The notes beneath the pieces are model-generated. The model did not search any database and had not been told where the DNA came from. It saw only the letters and a program-made list of their open reading frames with translations. Position numbers and translations under genes: made by a program. A stretch of 64,000 bases of DNA. Origin: Venturia oleaginea. Taxonomy: Eukaryota; Ascomycota; Dothideomycetes; Venturiales; Venturiaceae. Positions 52,288 through 63,220 of the stretch are shown here, in pieces. The DNA lies in contig JABMLP010000004.1 of the NCBI GenBank assembly GCA_013176395.1, positions 1 through 64,000 on the forward strand, written 5' to 3'. How positions within the stretch are numbered: the first letter of the stretch is position 1; every line of letters starts with the position of its first letter.

Positions 52288-52815
52288 ATGAAGCTTTCGC
52301 AGAGTATCAACATCTTCTTACTTTGGCTAGCGTTCCTTACACCAACACACGAGGCAGCAAAATGCACTAAAGCTTACCGTCAATCGTCGTGGACATCCGG
52401 AAACAATGTAATCAAGAACGAAACCATGACTGAATGTTCGAAGTCCAGTACCTCTACATTGTCACCAAAGATCTGTTCCCGAAACACCAACGGTTTCCAG
52501 GCTTCCGCTATCCTATAGTTTAGCAATCCAATTGAACTACTTGACGAGTTTTCCGATTCCATGGACCTGGGGGTACCAACAACGATCAAGACCACCATGA
52601 CACGAGTCATCATCACCACAGCATCTAGAAGTCATCACACCGCTTCCGTTACAACGACAATGGACAGCGACACTGCTTCAACAAAATCTATTTCTTCTCC
52701 AGGTCTTAAGCCCAGACAATTAGAAGGCGGCTACAATCCTCCAGAAGTTGAAGCGCTCATGAGCGATCAGGCGAAGAATGAAGGCACAGCTTGGGTGACT
52801 GAGATCGCTTTGTGA
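52288..52815 (+). CDS. Putative small secreted protein
   Basis: An ORF starts with a convincing signal peptide: MKLSQSINIFLLWLAFLTPT then HEA, with likely cleavage before AKC. The first frame stops at 52518. A 111-bp intron (52408-52518, GTAATC…CTATAG) would join its first 40 codons in frame to a second open frame (52519-52815: FSNPIELLDEFSDS…, Thr/Ser-rich middle, then GGYNPPEVEALMSDQAKNEG and WVTEIAL), giving 138 residues. The intron is plausible but not certain. No family was recognised; secreted Thr-rich proteins of this size are often candidate surface or effector proteins. Alternatives are two separate small ORFs. Confidence 0.4.
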
Positions 52816-53195
52816 ACTTCTGTTATAACGGAGACCATTTACGATTGAGAAGGATATCAACTTTGAATCTGGGATGATGTCTTCGTGCTTTGGGAAACAA
52901 AGTCCGTCAGCCTTAGCATGAAAAAAGAAAAAAAAAGCGAGCGTGATTGTTCAAACAGTTATTGTGCTAGAAATATTGATTAGGAGCAGGGGAAAAATAC
53001 GGGCTGGAGGATCAGGTCTTGTATAACCAGGAAAAGGGACGTCATATGTTCGAATCGGGAAATTGGAAGCGGGGACCGTCCCGTAAGACGAGATAAGTAC
53101 GACGAATATAGCCTACAATTGTATTTTCAGATTGAACGTTGTTACACCCGACGGGAGTTGGAGGTAACATTATGCTGTAGCCAATACTCTTATCC
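52816..53195. other. No gene recognised
   Basis: Spacer before the Tc1/mariner element. Confidence 0.3.
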
Positions 53196-53197
53196 TA

Positions 53198-54540
53198 CAG
53201 TACTAGGGCAAAAGTTTCCGTACAATTAAGCGAAAACGCGAAATCTACACCTCTCATTTTTTAACACATTATCTTTGCACTACCATTATGCCACCTCAAC
53301 GAAAGCCATTGACTCCTATAAACCCGCAGAGGCTTCCTAATCATCGTCTTACTCCATATCAACGCGGCAAAATTGATGCGCAGCGTGAAGCCGGGCTCAG
53401 TTTAGACGCAATTGCGGCGCTACAAAAACTACCGCGTTCCACCATCCAATACAGCCTTGAAAAGGCCCCATTACGCCAGAACGGCGAATCCCTACCTTCC
53501 AGCGGCCGGCCACGCTCGTATACAGACCGAGATGAACGATCTCTGTTACGCATTATACGTACGCAGCCTAAGTTAACGTACGAGGAGGTCAAAAGACAGG
53601 CTTGCATCGATTTTTCGAAGGATACCATCAGGAGGATATTGAAAGAGTACGGAATCGCAAATTGGAGGTCTGCAAGGCGCCCTTTCCTCACACAGGTACA
53701 TGCTGACGCCAGGAAGCTCTGAGCAGAGCAGCACATCTCGTGGAAAGCTGAAGATTGGGCGAAGATTATATGGTCTGACGAGTGCTCAGTTGAGCGAGGG
53801 ACCGGCAAGGCAAGCACATGGTGTTTTCGCACACCAGGACAAAAATGGGAGACCTCAATGATTGATACCTATAAGAAGGGTAAAGGAGTGTCTATCATGA
53901 TTTGGGCATGCTTCTCTGGCCAAGCAGGGCGCTCTGAATTGTACATTCTTAAGCGTGACCTAGAGAGCAAGCGTCAAGGCTACTCTACGAACTCGTATAT
54001 CAAGTTACTCGACGAAATGCTACCTACAGTATACGAACCGGGCCTTAAATTTATGCAGGATAACGCGCCTATCCACAAAGCCAAAAAGACTATAGTCTGG
54101 TTTAAGGAAAACCTCATTCCACTACAAGATGCGCCGCCCTACAGTCCTGATATGAACCCGATTGAAAACCTCTGGCGGAGGCTCAAGGAATTGGTCTACA
54201 AAGTGGAACCTATGATTGAATACGTTACTGGCGGTGTAGACAATATACGAGAGGTTCTAGGAGAAGCACTTTTTAAGGCCTGGCGGCTTATTGAACAACA
54301 TTATTTTGATGCTGTACTTGAGTCAATGCCAAGGAGGGTTGAGGCATTACTGGCGGCAGATGGTTGGCACACAAAATACTAAATAGCTCACTGAATGGCT
54401 CATTTTGTAGCCCTGGTATTACTGTACATTATACGAGAATATGAGCGAAAATGATCACGTTGAAAGCGCGATAATGTAATTACAAGAATCACCATTTTTT
54501 GAGCGATCTCGGCTGTACGGAAACTTGTGCGACCCTACCG
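53198..54540 (+). mobile_element. Tc1/mariner transposon
   Basis: Ends CAGTA…GTTTCCGTACA and, inverted, CGGTAGGG…GTTTCCGTACA (27 bp, imperfect at the outer half), flanked by TA (53196-53197, 54541-54542). It carries a single transposase gene with one stop. Confidence 0.85.
53288..54382 (+). pseudogene. Tc1/mariner transposase with one TGA
   Basis: Reading from ATG (MPPQRKPLTPINPQRLPNHR) gives about 364 codons with a single TGA at 53720-53722 (DARKL, stop, AEQHISW). The N-terminal half has paired helix-turn-helix DNA-binding regions (DAQREAGLSLDAIAALQKLP; QPKLTYEEVKRQACIDFSKD), the catalytic half the DD34E triad: WSDECSVERG, MQDNAPIHKA and PDMNPIENLW, with the usual PPYSPD motif. The frame is the same on both sides of the stop. 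A CGA to TGA change would explain the stop and would suit a C-to-T mutation process such as RIP, but one change is not proof. The protein would excise and insert at TA; this copy is dead unless read through. Confidence 0.88.
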
Positions 54541-54542
54541 TA

Positions 54543-55949
54543 TATACATGAACTAATTAAGGCCGTACTAATTCGGGCTCGAGGTATACTATCCGAGTAC
54601 TTGTTTACATCAAAAATCAGTGTATAACCTAACCCATACCTATAATAAAACCTATATTTGAGGCCGTTACTATTCTTACCGTGTTTAATTACTTTACGTA
54701 CCGTAGTTACTATTCTCAACATACCGTAGTTGAAATAACCAATTAGATAAAACACTATTTATATACAACGCTAGAATATCGTAAAAGCGTAAGACTCGTT
54801 CTTGTGGTATCCCAGCCTTATATAGGATAGTATTCTATCAACCTTTACCAAACAGGCCACCAACGAACTCAAAATCAGCTCGATAACAAGTATCTCATCA
54901 AAGCCTCTTCCCATAATTTCAATACCCTCTCTAGCCCAGCCCAGGCAAAATAAATACGTCTAGGCCAAAGCGAGCATCGAAATCCATAGGAGATATTTCC
55001 ACAACAACAAAGAAGTCACCCACCGCCCTTGCCTATCCCAGATTTAAAACTATAAACAAAGTTACTACCTACTAGATAGACAAAAAGCCGTCGACATCAA
55101 TACAAATATAACAACAACTCACTGTGATAGATATCTTTAGGCTCAGTAGTGTAGACTTTGGGGAGAACTCAAGCGAGGATGTAAATTGAGGAGCGTAGAG
55201 CAGAGAGGGAGAGGGAGATGAAGAGGAGAGGCACTGAGAGGCGTTACATTGCAAGGGATAGATATAGAGAGAAGAAGGAAGCTTCTGTGTCAAATATCTC
55301 CAAACCCCCATCCAAAAAAAAATTCCGTCAATATTCAAACAATGATACCCTCTGTACCGTAGAAAGACATTAGCACCACATCCAACCATAAAAGAGACAG
55401 GCACACACACTAAACAGGAACAGAACGGAAAAAGACGGGGAAAAAGTAGCAAAGACTAGATTCCTCTCATCTACTTACATATCCTCCTCAATTCGCGATT
55501 AGCAAATCGACTCTTTCCGCACCGAAACCCCATCTCTTCACCTTCTTCCCATCCAAACCATATTTATCGTTTTGCTGCGGTCTGCCATAGCGGATACCAT
55601 TCACATTAACCCAAAGACTCAACCAAGGTCGCCCAGAAACCTGCCTGCTCACCCTTCTATGTAAACGAAAAAAAAATAAAAAATTCGGCGCATGTATACA
55701 CAGAGAGCTGCCACAAACGACGGAGGATCAATTAAATTGCATCAAGTGTGCAAAGTGTCTCGCATGTTCGGCCAAATGAGAACTCGAACCCTCGACGTTA
55801 AGGTTGGGTATCCAATGCAGGGAGAACAGAAATCGATGTACTGGTTTTTGAATACCATGAGCGAAGGGTGAGAATGTCGCACAGGTCCATCCAATATCAG
55901 AAAAGCGCCCGCATATTTCAAAAGAAAAAAAATCACAGGCGAAAGTTGC
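54543..55949. other. No gene recognised; 3' flank of membrane protein gene
   Basis: 54543-54780 is AT-rich with repeated TACCGTA-like words; 55072-55452 has a Ser/Leu-rich minus frame without motifs. The last about 200 bases are likely the 3' UTR of the membrane protein gene. Confidence 0.35.
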
Positions 55950-57151
55950 TCAGAAATTCTGAGCAATGCCGCTCGAACCTTGTTGCGGGTAGATGTTGTT
56001 ACGTTGGATTTGTGTGTTCCGTCTTGCTGGATTGTCTCGGATGACTGCTTCTTGTCCTGGGCCAGAGTTGTCATATGGGTTGCCTCCATAGTACATGTTG
56101 TCGGTGTAGTAATCGTTGCCGTCCACGGGAATGGGCGCATCAGCAGATCCGTTCGAGTGAGCGCCCATGGAATATGACGAGGATGCATTAGATGGGCCGC
56201 GACGGATATTTTCTGCGGCCACTGGAGCCGCACCCAAAGCACCAATGGTCTCTGAGTCCATCGTCGAGCGTCTGGCGCCTGCTACCAATGGGTCTCCAGA
56301 GTGTTTGTCGCTTGCGTTCGGCGAGCCCGGGCTGTGATAGCCTCCATCTGATGACGGGTGTAGCCCGCTCGAAATGGCAGTGGATGTCTTCATGTTCGAA
56401 GCTGTTGTCGCTGTGCCCCAGCCACGATATCCGCTGTCATCTTCCATCATTTCCGAGCCTCCCGTTACGCCTCCGACAGCTGGCAGTGTGGGATCGTTGT
56501 TGGGATTGAAACCATATGCCTCCATCTCTTTCCTGCGTTCCTCTTCGGCAACCTTTTGCTGCTTTCTCCGGCGCCAGAAGAACAGGCCAGCGAAAACAAG
56601 CGCGGCGATGACCACGATTGGTATTACAACGGCAATGGCAATGGTTCCAGCTGGGGACAGTCCTCCTGAGTTGCTGGAAGACTTTCCTTGTCCGTTGAGA
56701 GCAGCGCTTGACGTGGCCGAGGCCGATGCAGTGCCAGAGGCTTGAGAAGAGGCATCGCCAGTGACCGGGGTGGGAGGCGGCGTGCTTATCACTGTCACGA
56801 CCACGGTCGAAGGTGGCATTACCGAGCCATTGGAGGTGCTCGCAACGACGACTGATGTAACGAGCTGGGTCGATGGGGGAACCGAAGAGGCAGTCACTAC
56901 AGAAGTGACCGGGGCTAATGTGGTGGTGGGGTTGGTGGGAGCTTGGGTGGTAGGAGTATTGGCAGGAGTAGTAGGCGTAGGGGCAGGAGTTGTGGAGGGT
57001 AATGGAGTTGTTGAGGCTACTGGCGTCGTTGATGTCAACGGAGCGGTTGAGACTGTGGACATGTTTAGCAACTGGCGATGGGGAAGAAGCGTCGAGGAAA
57101 GTGGGAGTAGACAGAGGAGGAATGTTGATTACCTGTTCCGTTGGTGGCCAT
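55950..57151 (-). CDS. Mucin-like single-pass membrane protein
   Basis: Exon 1 (57151-57133, encoding MATNGT plus one base) and exon 2 (57052-55950) are joined by an 80-bp intron with GTAATC donor, CTAAAC branch site and CACAG acceptor, giving 373 residues. The frame is intact. Residues about 8-135 are Ser/Thr/Pro-rich and look heavily O-glycosylated (STTPLPSTTPAPTPTTPANT); one membrane span is at about 142-165 (TIAIAVVIPIVVIAALVFAG), followed at once by a basic RRRKQQK stop-transfer and a polar tail ending NIYPQQGSSGIAQNF. This layout resembles fungal Mid2/Wsc-type cell-wall stress sensors or other plasma-membrane mucins, with the Ser/Thr part outside. No signal peptide is evident, so the span may act as signal anchor. 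It is the clearest intact host gene here. No gene symbol can be given. Confidence 0.75.
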
Positions 57152-57520
57152 TTCGAAGGCAAAAGGCAAATGGACGGCGATACGCAATGCAGACTCGTGC
57201 TGGTGCGGCAGCTCAAGAATGATTGCGCAGTGGAGGTGAGGGAGCAGGTGAAGGAACGACTTTGCGACAGCGATGGAAAAAAGGACCGTGGATGTTGATT
57301 GTTGTGGACTGCGGGTGGAGGACTTGCACCCTCTCACGATGCCGTCGCTGGATGGAGGAGAGATGTTTGTTCGTCGCGTCGGTGAAGGAGAGGCTCAGCT
57401 CTAGCAAAAGTTGGTTGGCCTGGCGCGACGGGCGCTAGAATAGGTGGTATCTGGGCACTCCCTGACGTTCGGCGAGTCTCAGCTTGCAATCGTCGAGTCG
57501 GTGTGACACCTGAGTTAAGC
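57152..57520. other. Upstream region of membrane protein gene
   Basis: Expected promoter and 5' UTR (minus strand). No defined element was identified. Confidence 0.35.
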
Positions 57521-57640
57521 AGAGGCTCTGATGGAAAGCGAGTCTTAGGCAGAGGCTCTGATGGAAAGCGAGTCTTAGGCAGAGGCTCTGATGGAAAGCG
57601 AGTCTTACTCAGAGGCTCTGATGGAAATTGCATTCGTGAT
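57521..57640. repeat. 30-bp tandem repeat, four copies
   Basis: AGAGGCTCTGATGGAAAGCG starts at 57521, 57551, 57581 and 57611. The 30-bp period keeps one reading frame; on the minus strand it encodes the decapeptide FPSEPLPKTR repeated at the start of an open frame of 99 codons (57633-57334). Whether that frame is expressed is unknown. Confidence 0.85.
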
Positions 57641-58227
57641 CAGACAGAGTCGCCCCAGCTCAGCTTCCCTTCGGAGCCATGATACATGCTAAGGCGGTGC
57701 TTGATCCACTCGGCCGCATCCGTGTCTCCCATTCGCTGTGCTGAGGATGCAGTTATTTATACCGACGTGCTGTGGCTCAATCATGCCGCCTCCATCGCTG
57801 TGAGATACGGGGTAGGATGCTATCTACTATCTACTATCTATTTATTCTTATAATTCTCGATGGCATTTCTCGGCCAAGTCTATGCGTAGACCATGGTCTT
57901 ACCTCTTCGGCTCAAGCTCAGCGCACGGCATTGATCCACTCTCAAACGCGTTTCGTCTGTGCATTGGAATCATGGTGTTTGCCCTGCTGACTTGAGCATC
58001 GGTCATCCCAAGTCAGCATTGGTTATCGACATCCAGATCGGGATTTGCCTTGTCTTTCTATAGGGCCACAAATACGAGGGCGACGATCCAGCTGCAACCA
58101 TACGTGGGGACATGAATCTGCAAACATCGTGCCATAAGCGCTACTCCTATCATGCTACTTCTTTCACATGGGCTATCAAGACTATATCCAGCAGGAACAG
58201 GACAGCAACGAGATGGGAGCCAGGTAG
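57641..58227. other. No gene recognised
   Basis: Left flank of the Copia insertion; ends in the target-site copy GGTAG. Confidence 0.35.
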
Positions 58228-58412
58228 TGTCACATCCTGGTACAGAAGGCACACTTGAGCTATACCGTTCTTACTTCCTTTATCACAATAGCTCCTGCTA
58301 GAGTACACACATCATATGTAAACATCAGCTCTACGGCTGAACATAGAACAATACAATACACAATGATAGACATCATACATGTTTACATCACCTTGCAACC
58401 CTTACTGCAACA
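58228..58412 (+). repeat. Copia 5' LTR, 185 bp
   Basis: TGTCACATCC…TACTGCAACA. Reads identical to the 3' LTR. Confidence 0.95.
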
Positions 58413-58423
58413 GTTATGAGCCC
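58413..58423 (+). promoter_or_regulatory. Primer-binding site, half initiator-tRNA type
   Basis: GTTATGAGCCC directly follows the LTR. It is complementary to GGGCTCATAAC, the anticodon arm of eukaryotic initiator tRNA-Met, not to a tRNA 3' end. This matches the half-tRNA priming known from Drosophila copia, where the tRNA is cut after base 39. Confidence 0.75.
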
Positions 58424-58506
58424 GGTCACACTACTTAAGTAATTCTAAATTCTTTACCTCCGACCTTTACTTCGCTTTATACGCATTGGCAGCGATCATT
58501 TCCGCT

Positions 58507-61191
58507 ATGGCAAGCGTTATGTACACTCTCGAGAAGCCTTCAGACTACGACGATTGGTTCCGTTCTATCAAGACATTTGCACAAAGCTTCGGCCTTTGGA
58601 AGTGCTGCGATCCAGACAGGGAAGATGAAGTACCTGATGAGATACCGCTTCCGGTCAATCAGCCAGCAGGCTGGGACGTTGTGTTTAAGCTTAAAGTGGC
58701 TCAAAATGAACGCTTGAAGGAGCAATTGCTCAAAGTTTCGACGCAAATCGCCACGACGAACTCCTCTGGATATCAGATGCATATCCTGGACTTAGATCCG
58801 TCACCACGCGAGCGTTTGACAGCTATCAGAGATGCAGTCGCCATCAACGACGATCAACCGGAAACAGACGCCATGGACGAGCACGCACGGCTTATCAGAG
58901 GCACCAAGGCCCAGAATGTCACAATCTGGCTTCATCGATGGCTCAAGCTGCTGGATATGGCCAAACGGATCGACGGCACAGTGTTAACGGAGAAACGACT
59001 TTGCAAGGACTTCATTAAGGCATCAAAGGCATCGAATCCGGAGTTCACTCAAGCTATGGTCACTCAGACTCTATCAGAGCATCTAGGAGCCACGACCAAG
59101 TCCACATCATCCCTGAAGAAACTGGTGGAGATGTATGAGTTGACAGCAAACATGACCCGATCAATTATAAACGACAATGTACGGTCAGCACAAGCAGTTC
59201 TTGGACCAGGACAAGCTACATACAACAATCCCAGTCAGTCGGAACGCAGATCGGATCAAAACAGGTCGTATACTTGTGTGTGCGGTCAAAGCGAGCGGTA
59301 CGTGGACTGTCCATATCTCAACACTACAAAGAGAGGACCAGGATGGACTGAAGACGCTACGACAAAGCAACGGATTACCAATGATCTTATCAAGAACCCA
59401 AACAAAATTAAATTCATCCAAAAAGCCCTTGCTCGGATACATTTGACACCGCCTGATTGGATTTCGACGACCACGACGACGGTTGCGTCCGAAACGCCAA
59501 AAGCAGCAACAAACAGCGCCAATCTGGGGCAGACTGCCACTGGAAAGCCTCAGTACTTCTCTGTGCAGCGCCAGATCTCACATACTTTAGCTCGCAAGGT
59601 AGCTAGCATGGCTGAACAGTCATCAAACCGCCTTCACGACAGCTTCATCCTTGACAGCGGCTCAGATACACACCTCTGCCATGACATATCCCGGTTCAAG
59701 ACCTTCCAGCACACGACCAGCAGCGAGACATGCCTGTTTGGGGACACTGAAGGCCAAATCAAAGGTTACGGCACCGTTGAAATCGTTATCCACAGCCCTG
59801 AAGGAACAAGCACTATCACTCTGCAAGATGTTGCCTATATCCCAGGTTTCCATGTCAACTTGGCTTCGTACGATAAGTTTGAAGCTAAGGGGGTGTATTT
59901 CGACGGCGCAACGAGGACCATGCGTTCCCTCAACGACCGTTCGACAATCTTTGCTTACATTTTCAAACATCAAGGATTTTACGTCCTCGAACCAAGTCCT
60001 TTAGACATATGTCTATCAAGCAGCCTCACGACCCAACAGTTTCGCCAGATCAGCGTTGCTGCGGTGAATTCTCACCAACAACACACCTCTCTGGCGACAT
60101 CCGACCGATGGCATCGCAGAATGGGCCATATTGGCTGTTCAGCCCTGAAACAGCTTCCAACTGCCGTTGACGGAGTCAAATTCACTCATTCTCCTGCACA
60201 CGACCGCCTTAACGAGAACCCTCGTTGTAAGGAGTGCCTTTTGGCCCGGTCACATCAACAAATCTCCAGATATCCCATGCATCAAGGCTCTTACCCATTC
60301 GAGGTACTTCACATGGATCTTATTTACAATGAGAAGGCCCTAAATAACGACCAGTATACGTTACATATCTACTGTCAGTTCTCAGGACTTCACATGGCTT
60401 GGACACTTGCACGAAAGCGGCAAGAAGACCTTATTCTCTGCCTTGAGGAAGCATACAACATCACGCAGACCCTCGGACATGCAACAAGAGTCTACCGACT
60501 AGATCCGGAAGCAGGGCTTCAGACGGAGTTCGATGCCTTTGCAAGGAATAGGGGGATTTCGATTGAAAAGGCTCCAGTGCGTACTAAGCAGCCAAATGGA
60601 TCTGCCGAACGCTCTGGGGGAGTGATTGTCGAAAGAGCACGGAAATTGATGCTGGAAGCAGGTCTTCCTAACCATCTTTGGCCACATTTTGTCAAATCAG
60701 CTGTGTACATTCTCAACCGAACCCCAATGGCCCGTTCTGGCTGGAAATCACCGTACGAAGTCCTCTACGGTCGAAAACCGAACCTTGCAGCCTTACGAAT
60801 ACCAGGATCTCGCACTTACGTCAAAAAGGATATCAAAGAGCGCAGCAAGAAGTTCGAACCACGAGCTGAGATCGGATTCTACATCGGTCCATCGGCAAGC
60901 AACATCTATGTCATTTGGATTCCATTCCTAGACGAGGTTGTTACTACTAGGGACGCCATCATTGACGAAGCTTCTAAATACTCCTCTGAAGATCTAGAGC
61001 AACCAGCCAACGTCTCAAAGGCAACTCGTACAATTCGATTGACTCAACTCGAGGAGTCTGATACGGCAAATCAAGTCATTTTGGACACACTCTTTGACGA
61101 TGAGCCAATCCCATCCCAGACAGGAATCCAGATGCAGTCTACAGGCACCAACGAACAAGGAGGTAGACACTGCTCCTTGTCCAACACCTAG
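58507..61191 (+). CDS. Copia ORF1: gag-protease-integrase
   Basis: 894 residues from ATG at 58507. The gag part (about 1-330) has a helical capsid-like region (EKPSDYDDWFRSIKTFAQSF) and a Cys-containing segment (SYTCVCGQSERYVDCPY). The protease motif is FILDSGSDTHLCHD. The integrase has its zinc finger (WHRRMGHIGC…RCKEC) and the core D-D-E: HMDLIYNE, YRLDPEAGLQTEF and PNGSAERSGG, then RTPMARSGWKSPYEVLYGRK. No stop or frameshift is seen within. It ends in an acidic linker (LFDDEPIPSQTG) with a TAG at 61189-61191, about 98 nt into the overlap with ORF2. The protein would package and integrate the element. Confidence 0.9.
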   Translation: MASVMYTLEKPSDYDDWFRSIKTFAQSFGLWKCCDPDREDEVPDEIPLPVNQPAGWDVVFKLKVAQNERLKEQLLKVSTQIATTNSSGYQMHILDLDPSPRERLTAIRDAVAINDDQPETDAMDEHARLIRGTKAQNVTIWLHRWLKLLDMAKRIDGTVLTEKRLCKDFIKASKASNPEFTQAMVTQTLSEHLGATTKSTSSLKKLVEMYELTANMTRSIINDNVRSAQAVLGPGQATYNNPSQSERRSDQNRSYTCVCGQSERYVDCPYLNTTKRGPGWTEDATTKQRITNDLIKNPNKIKFIQKALARIHLTPPDWISTTTTTVASETPKAATNSANLGQTATGKPQYFSVQRQISHTLARKVASMAEQSSNRLHDSFILDSGSDTHLCHDISRFKTFQHTTSSETCLFGDTEGQIKGYGTVEIVIHSPEGTSTITLQDVAYIPGFHVNLASYDKFEAKGVYFDGATRTMRSLNDRSTIFAYIFKHQGFYVLEPSPLDICLSSSLTTQQFRQISVAAVNSHQQHTSLATSDRWHRRMGHIGCSALKQLPTAVDGVKFTHSPAHDRLNENPRCKECLLARSHQQISRYPMHQGSYPFEVLHMDLIYNEKALNNDQYTLHIYCQFSGLHMAWTLARKRQEDLILCLEEAYNITQTLGHATRVYRLDPEAGLQTEFDAFARNRGISIEKAPVRTKQPNGSAERSGGVIVERARKLMLEAGLPNHLWPHFVKSAVYILNRTPMARSGWKSPYEVLYGRKPNLAALRIPGSRTYVKKDIKERSKKFEPRAEIGFYIGPSASNIYVIWIPFLDEVVTTRDAIIDEASKYSSEDLEQPANVSKATRTIRLTQLEESDTANQVILDTLFDDEPIPSQTGIQMQSTGTNEQGGRHCSLSNT

Positions 61192-63139
61192 CCCCACACC
61201 TATGTCACAAGAGCACTACGAGTCGGAATCAGACGAGCATTCGATCCAAAGTGTAACACAACCCAATACGCCGGCGGATACATCAGCAACGCAGACCACG
61301 TCATCCACGTCTCAAACACGCACAACAAGAAAGCGTAAGGAGAAAGACGGCAAAGAGAAACATCTCAAGGATTCCTTCACACAGCCATCGCGCTCCGGAA
61401 GGACTCGAAAGCCTACAGAAAAGGCACGCAGTTACCTTGGAATAGACACCAAAACCCGGAAGGCCGCACACTGCGCCAGATTGGCCCAAACAGAGACATA
61501 TATCCCTATTTTCCACGCATTCTCAGCTGCAATGATGTTCCGGAGGGCACATCGGGATGATCTGCCACTGGAACCACGCAATTGGAAGGAATTGATGTCA
61601 CATCCATACCACGTAGAGTTTCTTGCTGCTGCTAAGGTTGAGATAGAGGCACTACAACTTCAAAGGACACTTGAGCTAGTGGGAAGACCACTCAGCGCCC
61701 AAGTCCTCCCTCTGAAGTGGGTGTTCTCGTATAAATCTGATGCTGATGGATACCTCATAAAATTCAAGGCCAGAATCTGCGTGCGTGGAGACCTACAGCG
61801 GATCACAGGAGCAGACTTCTATGCAGCAACCGGGGCATATCGGACATTTCGCCTTGTTTGCGCCCTCATAGCCTACTTCGACCTCGATTGCGACCAGCTG
61901 GACGCAATCAACGCTTTCATCAACGCATGGCTCGACGAAGTGGTCTTCGTTGAATGTCCCCCAGGATTTGAGGTAAAAGGACAAGTATACCGCCTTATTA
62001 AGGCTCTCTACGGCCTGAAAAAGTCTCCAAAGCTCTGGTTCGGAGAGCTATCGACCTTCCTAACCACACTTGATTTCCAACCGTGTGAAGAAGATCAATG
62101 TCTATTTGTACATCGCCAAATCCTGATTCTCATCTTCGTCTACGTCGACGACTTCCTGATTGTTGCACCAAGGCACCTTAGGCATGAGGTTGAAGCCTTA
62201 AAGGTCCGCATCGGTTCGAAGTACAACGTACGAGACCTCAAAACGACATCCAGTTTTCTCAATATCCGAATTACGAGAGATCGAGCTGCAAAGACTCTCC
62301 ATCTCTGTCAGGATAGCTACATTGAGAAGCTAGTTACAAAATTCCACCTAGAACACGCAAGGATACCTACAACGCCACTCTCGGGACGCATGCTTGAACC
62401 GTACGATCAGATAGCCACACCGGAACAGACCATGGCATTTCAAGAGCGGATAGGTTCTTTAATTCACCCTGCTGTCATTACACGGCCAGATATCGCGCAG
62501 GCAGTTAGCGTATTAAGTCAATTCAGCATGAATCCATCTCCAGAGCACCTAAGAGAGGCAGATCGGGTCATTTGCTACCTGAATGGTACAAAGTGGCTTG
62601 GACCTTTCTTCGATGGTCGTATTATTCCGCCAGGAGAGACAGTAATTGATGCCTCGAGTGATGCTTCATTCGCAGATGACCAACAAACTCGGAAATCAAC
62701 TCAGGGATTCATCATCTCAGCTGTCCAAGGTCCAATCGCTTGGAAATCATCTGAGCAAACTTCGGTCACAACATCGACAACCGAAGCGGAGCTTCTCTCA
62801 CTCTCTACAGCATCAAAAGAGTTAATCGCCCTCCAAAGATTTTTCAACCAGATCAACTTTGACCCAGAGCATGGCATCAAGATTAAATGCGACAATATTC
62901 AGACAGTCGGCATCATTAACAAACCTACGCCAAACTTAACGACAAAGCTCCGACCCGTCGACGTTCACCATTTTTGGCTCCGGCAAGAGGCTCAAAAAGG
63001 CCAGATTGAGGTCCTTTGGACAAGTACAGATCAAATGCCGGCCGACGGGCTTACAAAGGCTCTTTCAGCACCAAAGCATCTGGAGTTTGTTCGGCAGATT
63101 GGATTGAGGACTGTTATACCCTCTAGAGATAGAAGCTGA
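61094..63139 (+). CDS. Copia ORF2: reverse transcriptase-RNase H
   Basis: Open frame in the +1 phase relative to ORF1, overlapping it by 98 nt. After a low-complexity Ser/Thr linker come the RT motifs: LPLKWVFSYKSDADGYLIKF, FDLDCDQLDAINAFINAW, YRLIKALYGLKKSPKLWFGE and FVYVDDFLIVAP (catalytic YVDD), then RNase H with DASSDASFADDQ, STTEAELLSLS, KCDNIQTVG and VDVHHFWLRQE. It ends QIGLRTVIPS, near the 3' LTR. No ATG is needed if it is made as a fusion with ORF1 by a +1 shift; the first ATG is at 61100. In Copia elements the enzymes normally sit in one frame, so the split between integrase and RT is odd: either a programmed shift or one fresh indel. Confidence 0.88.
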   Translation: MTMSQSHPRQESRCSLQAPTNKEVDTAPCPTPSPTPMSQEHYESESDEHSIQSVTQPNTPADTSATQTTSSTSQTRTTRKRKEKDGKEKHLKDSFTQPSRSGRTRKPTEKARSYLGIDTKTRKAAHCARLAQTETYIPIFHAFSAAMMFRRAHRDDLPLEPRNWKELMSHPYHVEFLAAAKVEIEALQLQRTLELVGRPLSAQVLPLKWVFSYKSDADGYLIKFKARICVRGDLQRITGADFYAATGAYRTFRLVCALIAYFDLDCDQLDAINAFINAWLDEVVFVECPPGFEVKGQVYRLIKALYGLKKSPKLWFGELSTFLTTLDFQPCEEDQCLFVHRQILILIFVYVDDFLIVAPRHLRHEVEALKVRIGSKYNVRDLKTTSSFLNIRITRDRAAKTLHLCQDSYIEKLVTKFHLEHARIPTTPLSGRMLEPYDQIATPEQTMAFQERIGSLIHPAVITRPDIAQAVSVLSQFSMNPSPEHLREADRVICYLNGTKWLGPFFDGRIIPPGETVIDASSDASFADDQQTRKSTQGFIISAVQGPIAWKSSEQTSVTTSTTEAELLSLSTASKELIALQRFFNQINFDPEHGIKIKCDNIQTVGIINKPTPNLTTKLRPVDVHHFWLRQEAQKGQIEVLWTSTDQMPADGLTKALSAPKHLEFVRQIGLRTVIPSRDRS

Positions 63140-63220
63140 TAGAAGTTATCCCATGGGAGGCATTGTATGTTATACAGCAAGCATTCAGATACCCCGCTGC
63201 ACAAGATATCTGGGGGGGGG

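Noticed and set aside
56761..57222. Val/Gly-rich plus-strand ORF
   Set aside because: It is the reverse of the Ser/Thr/Pro-rich coding sequence of the membrane protein gene.
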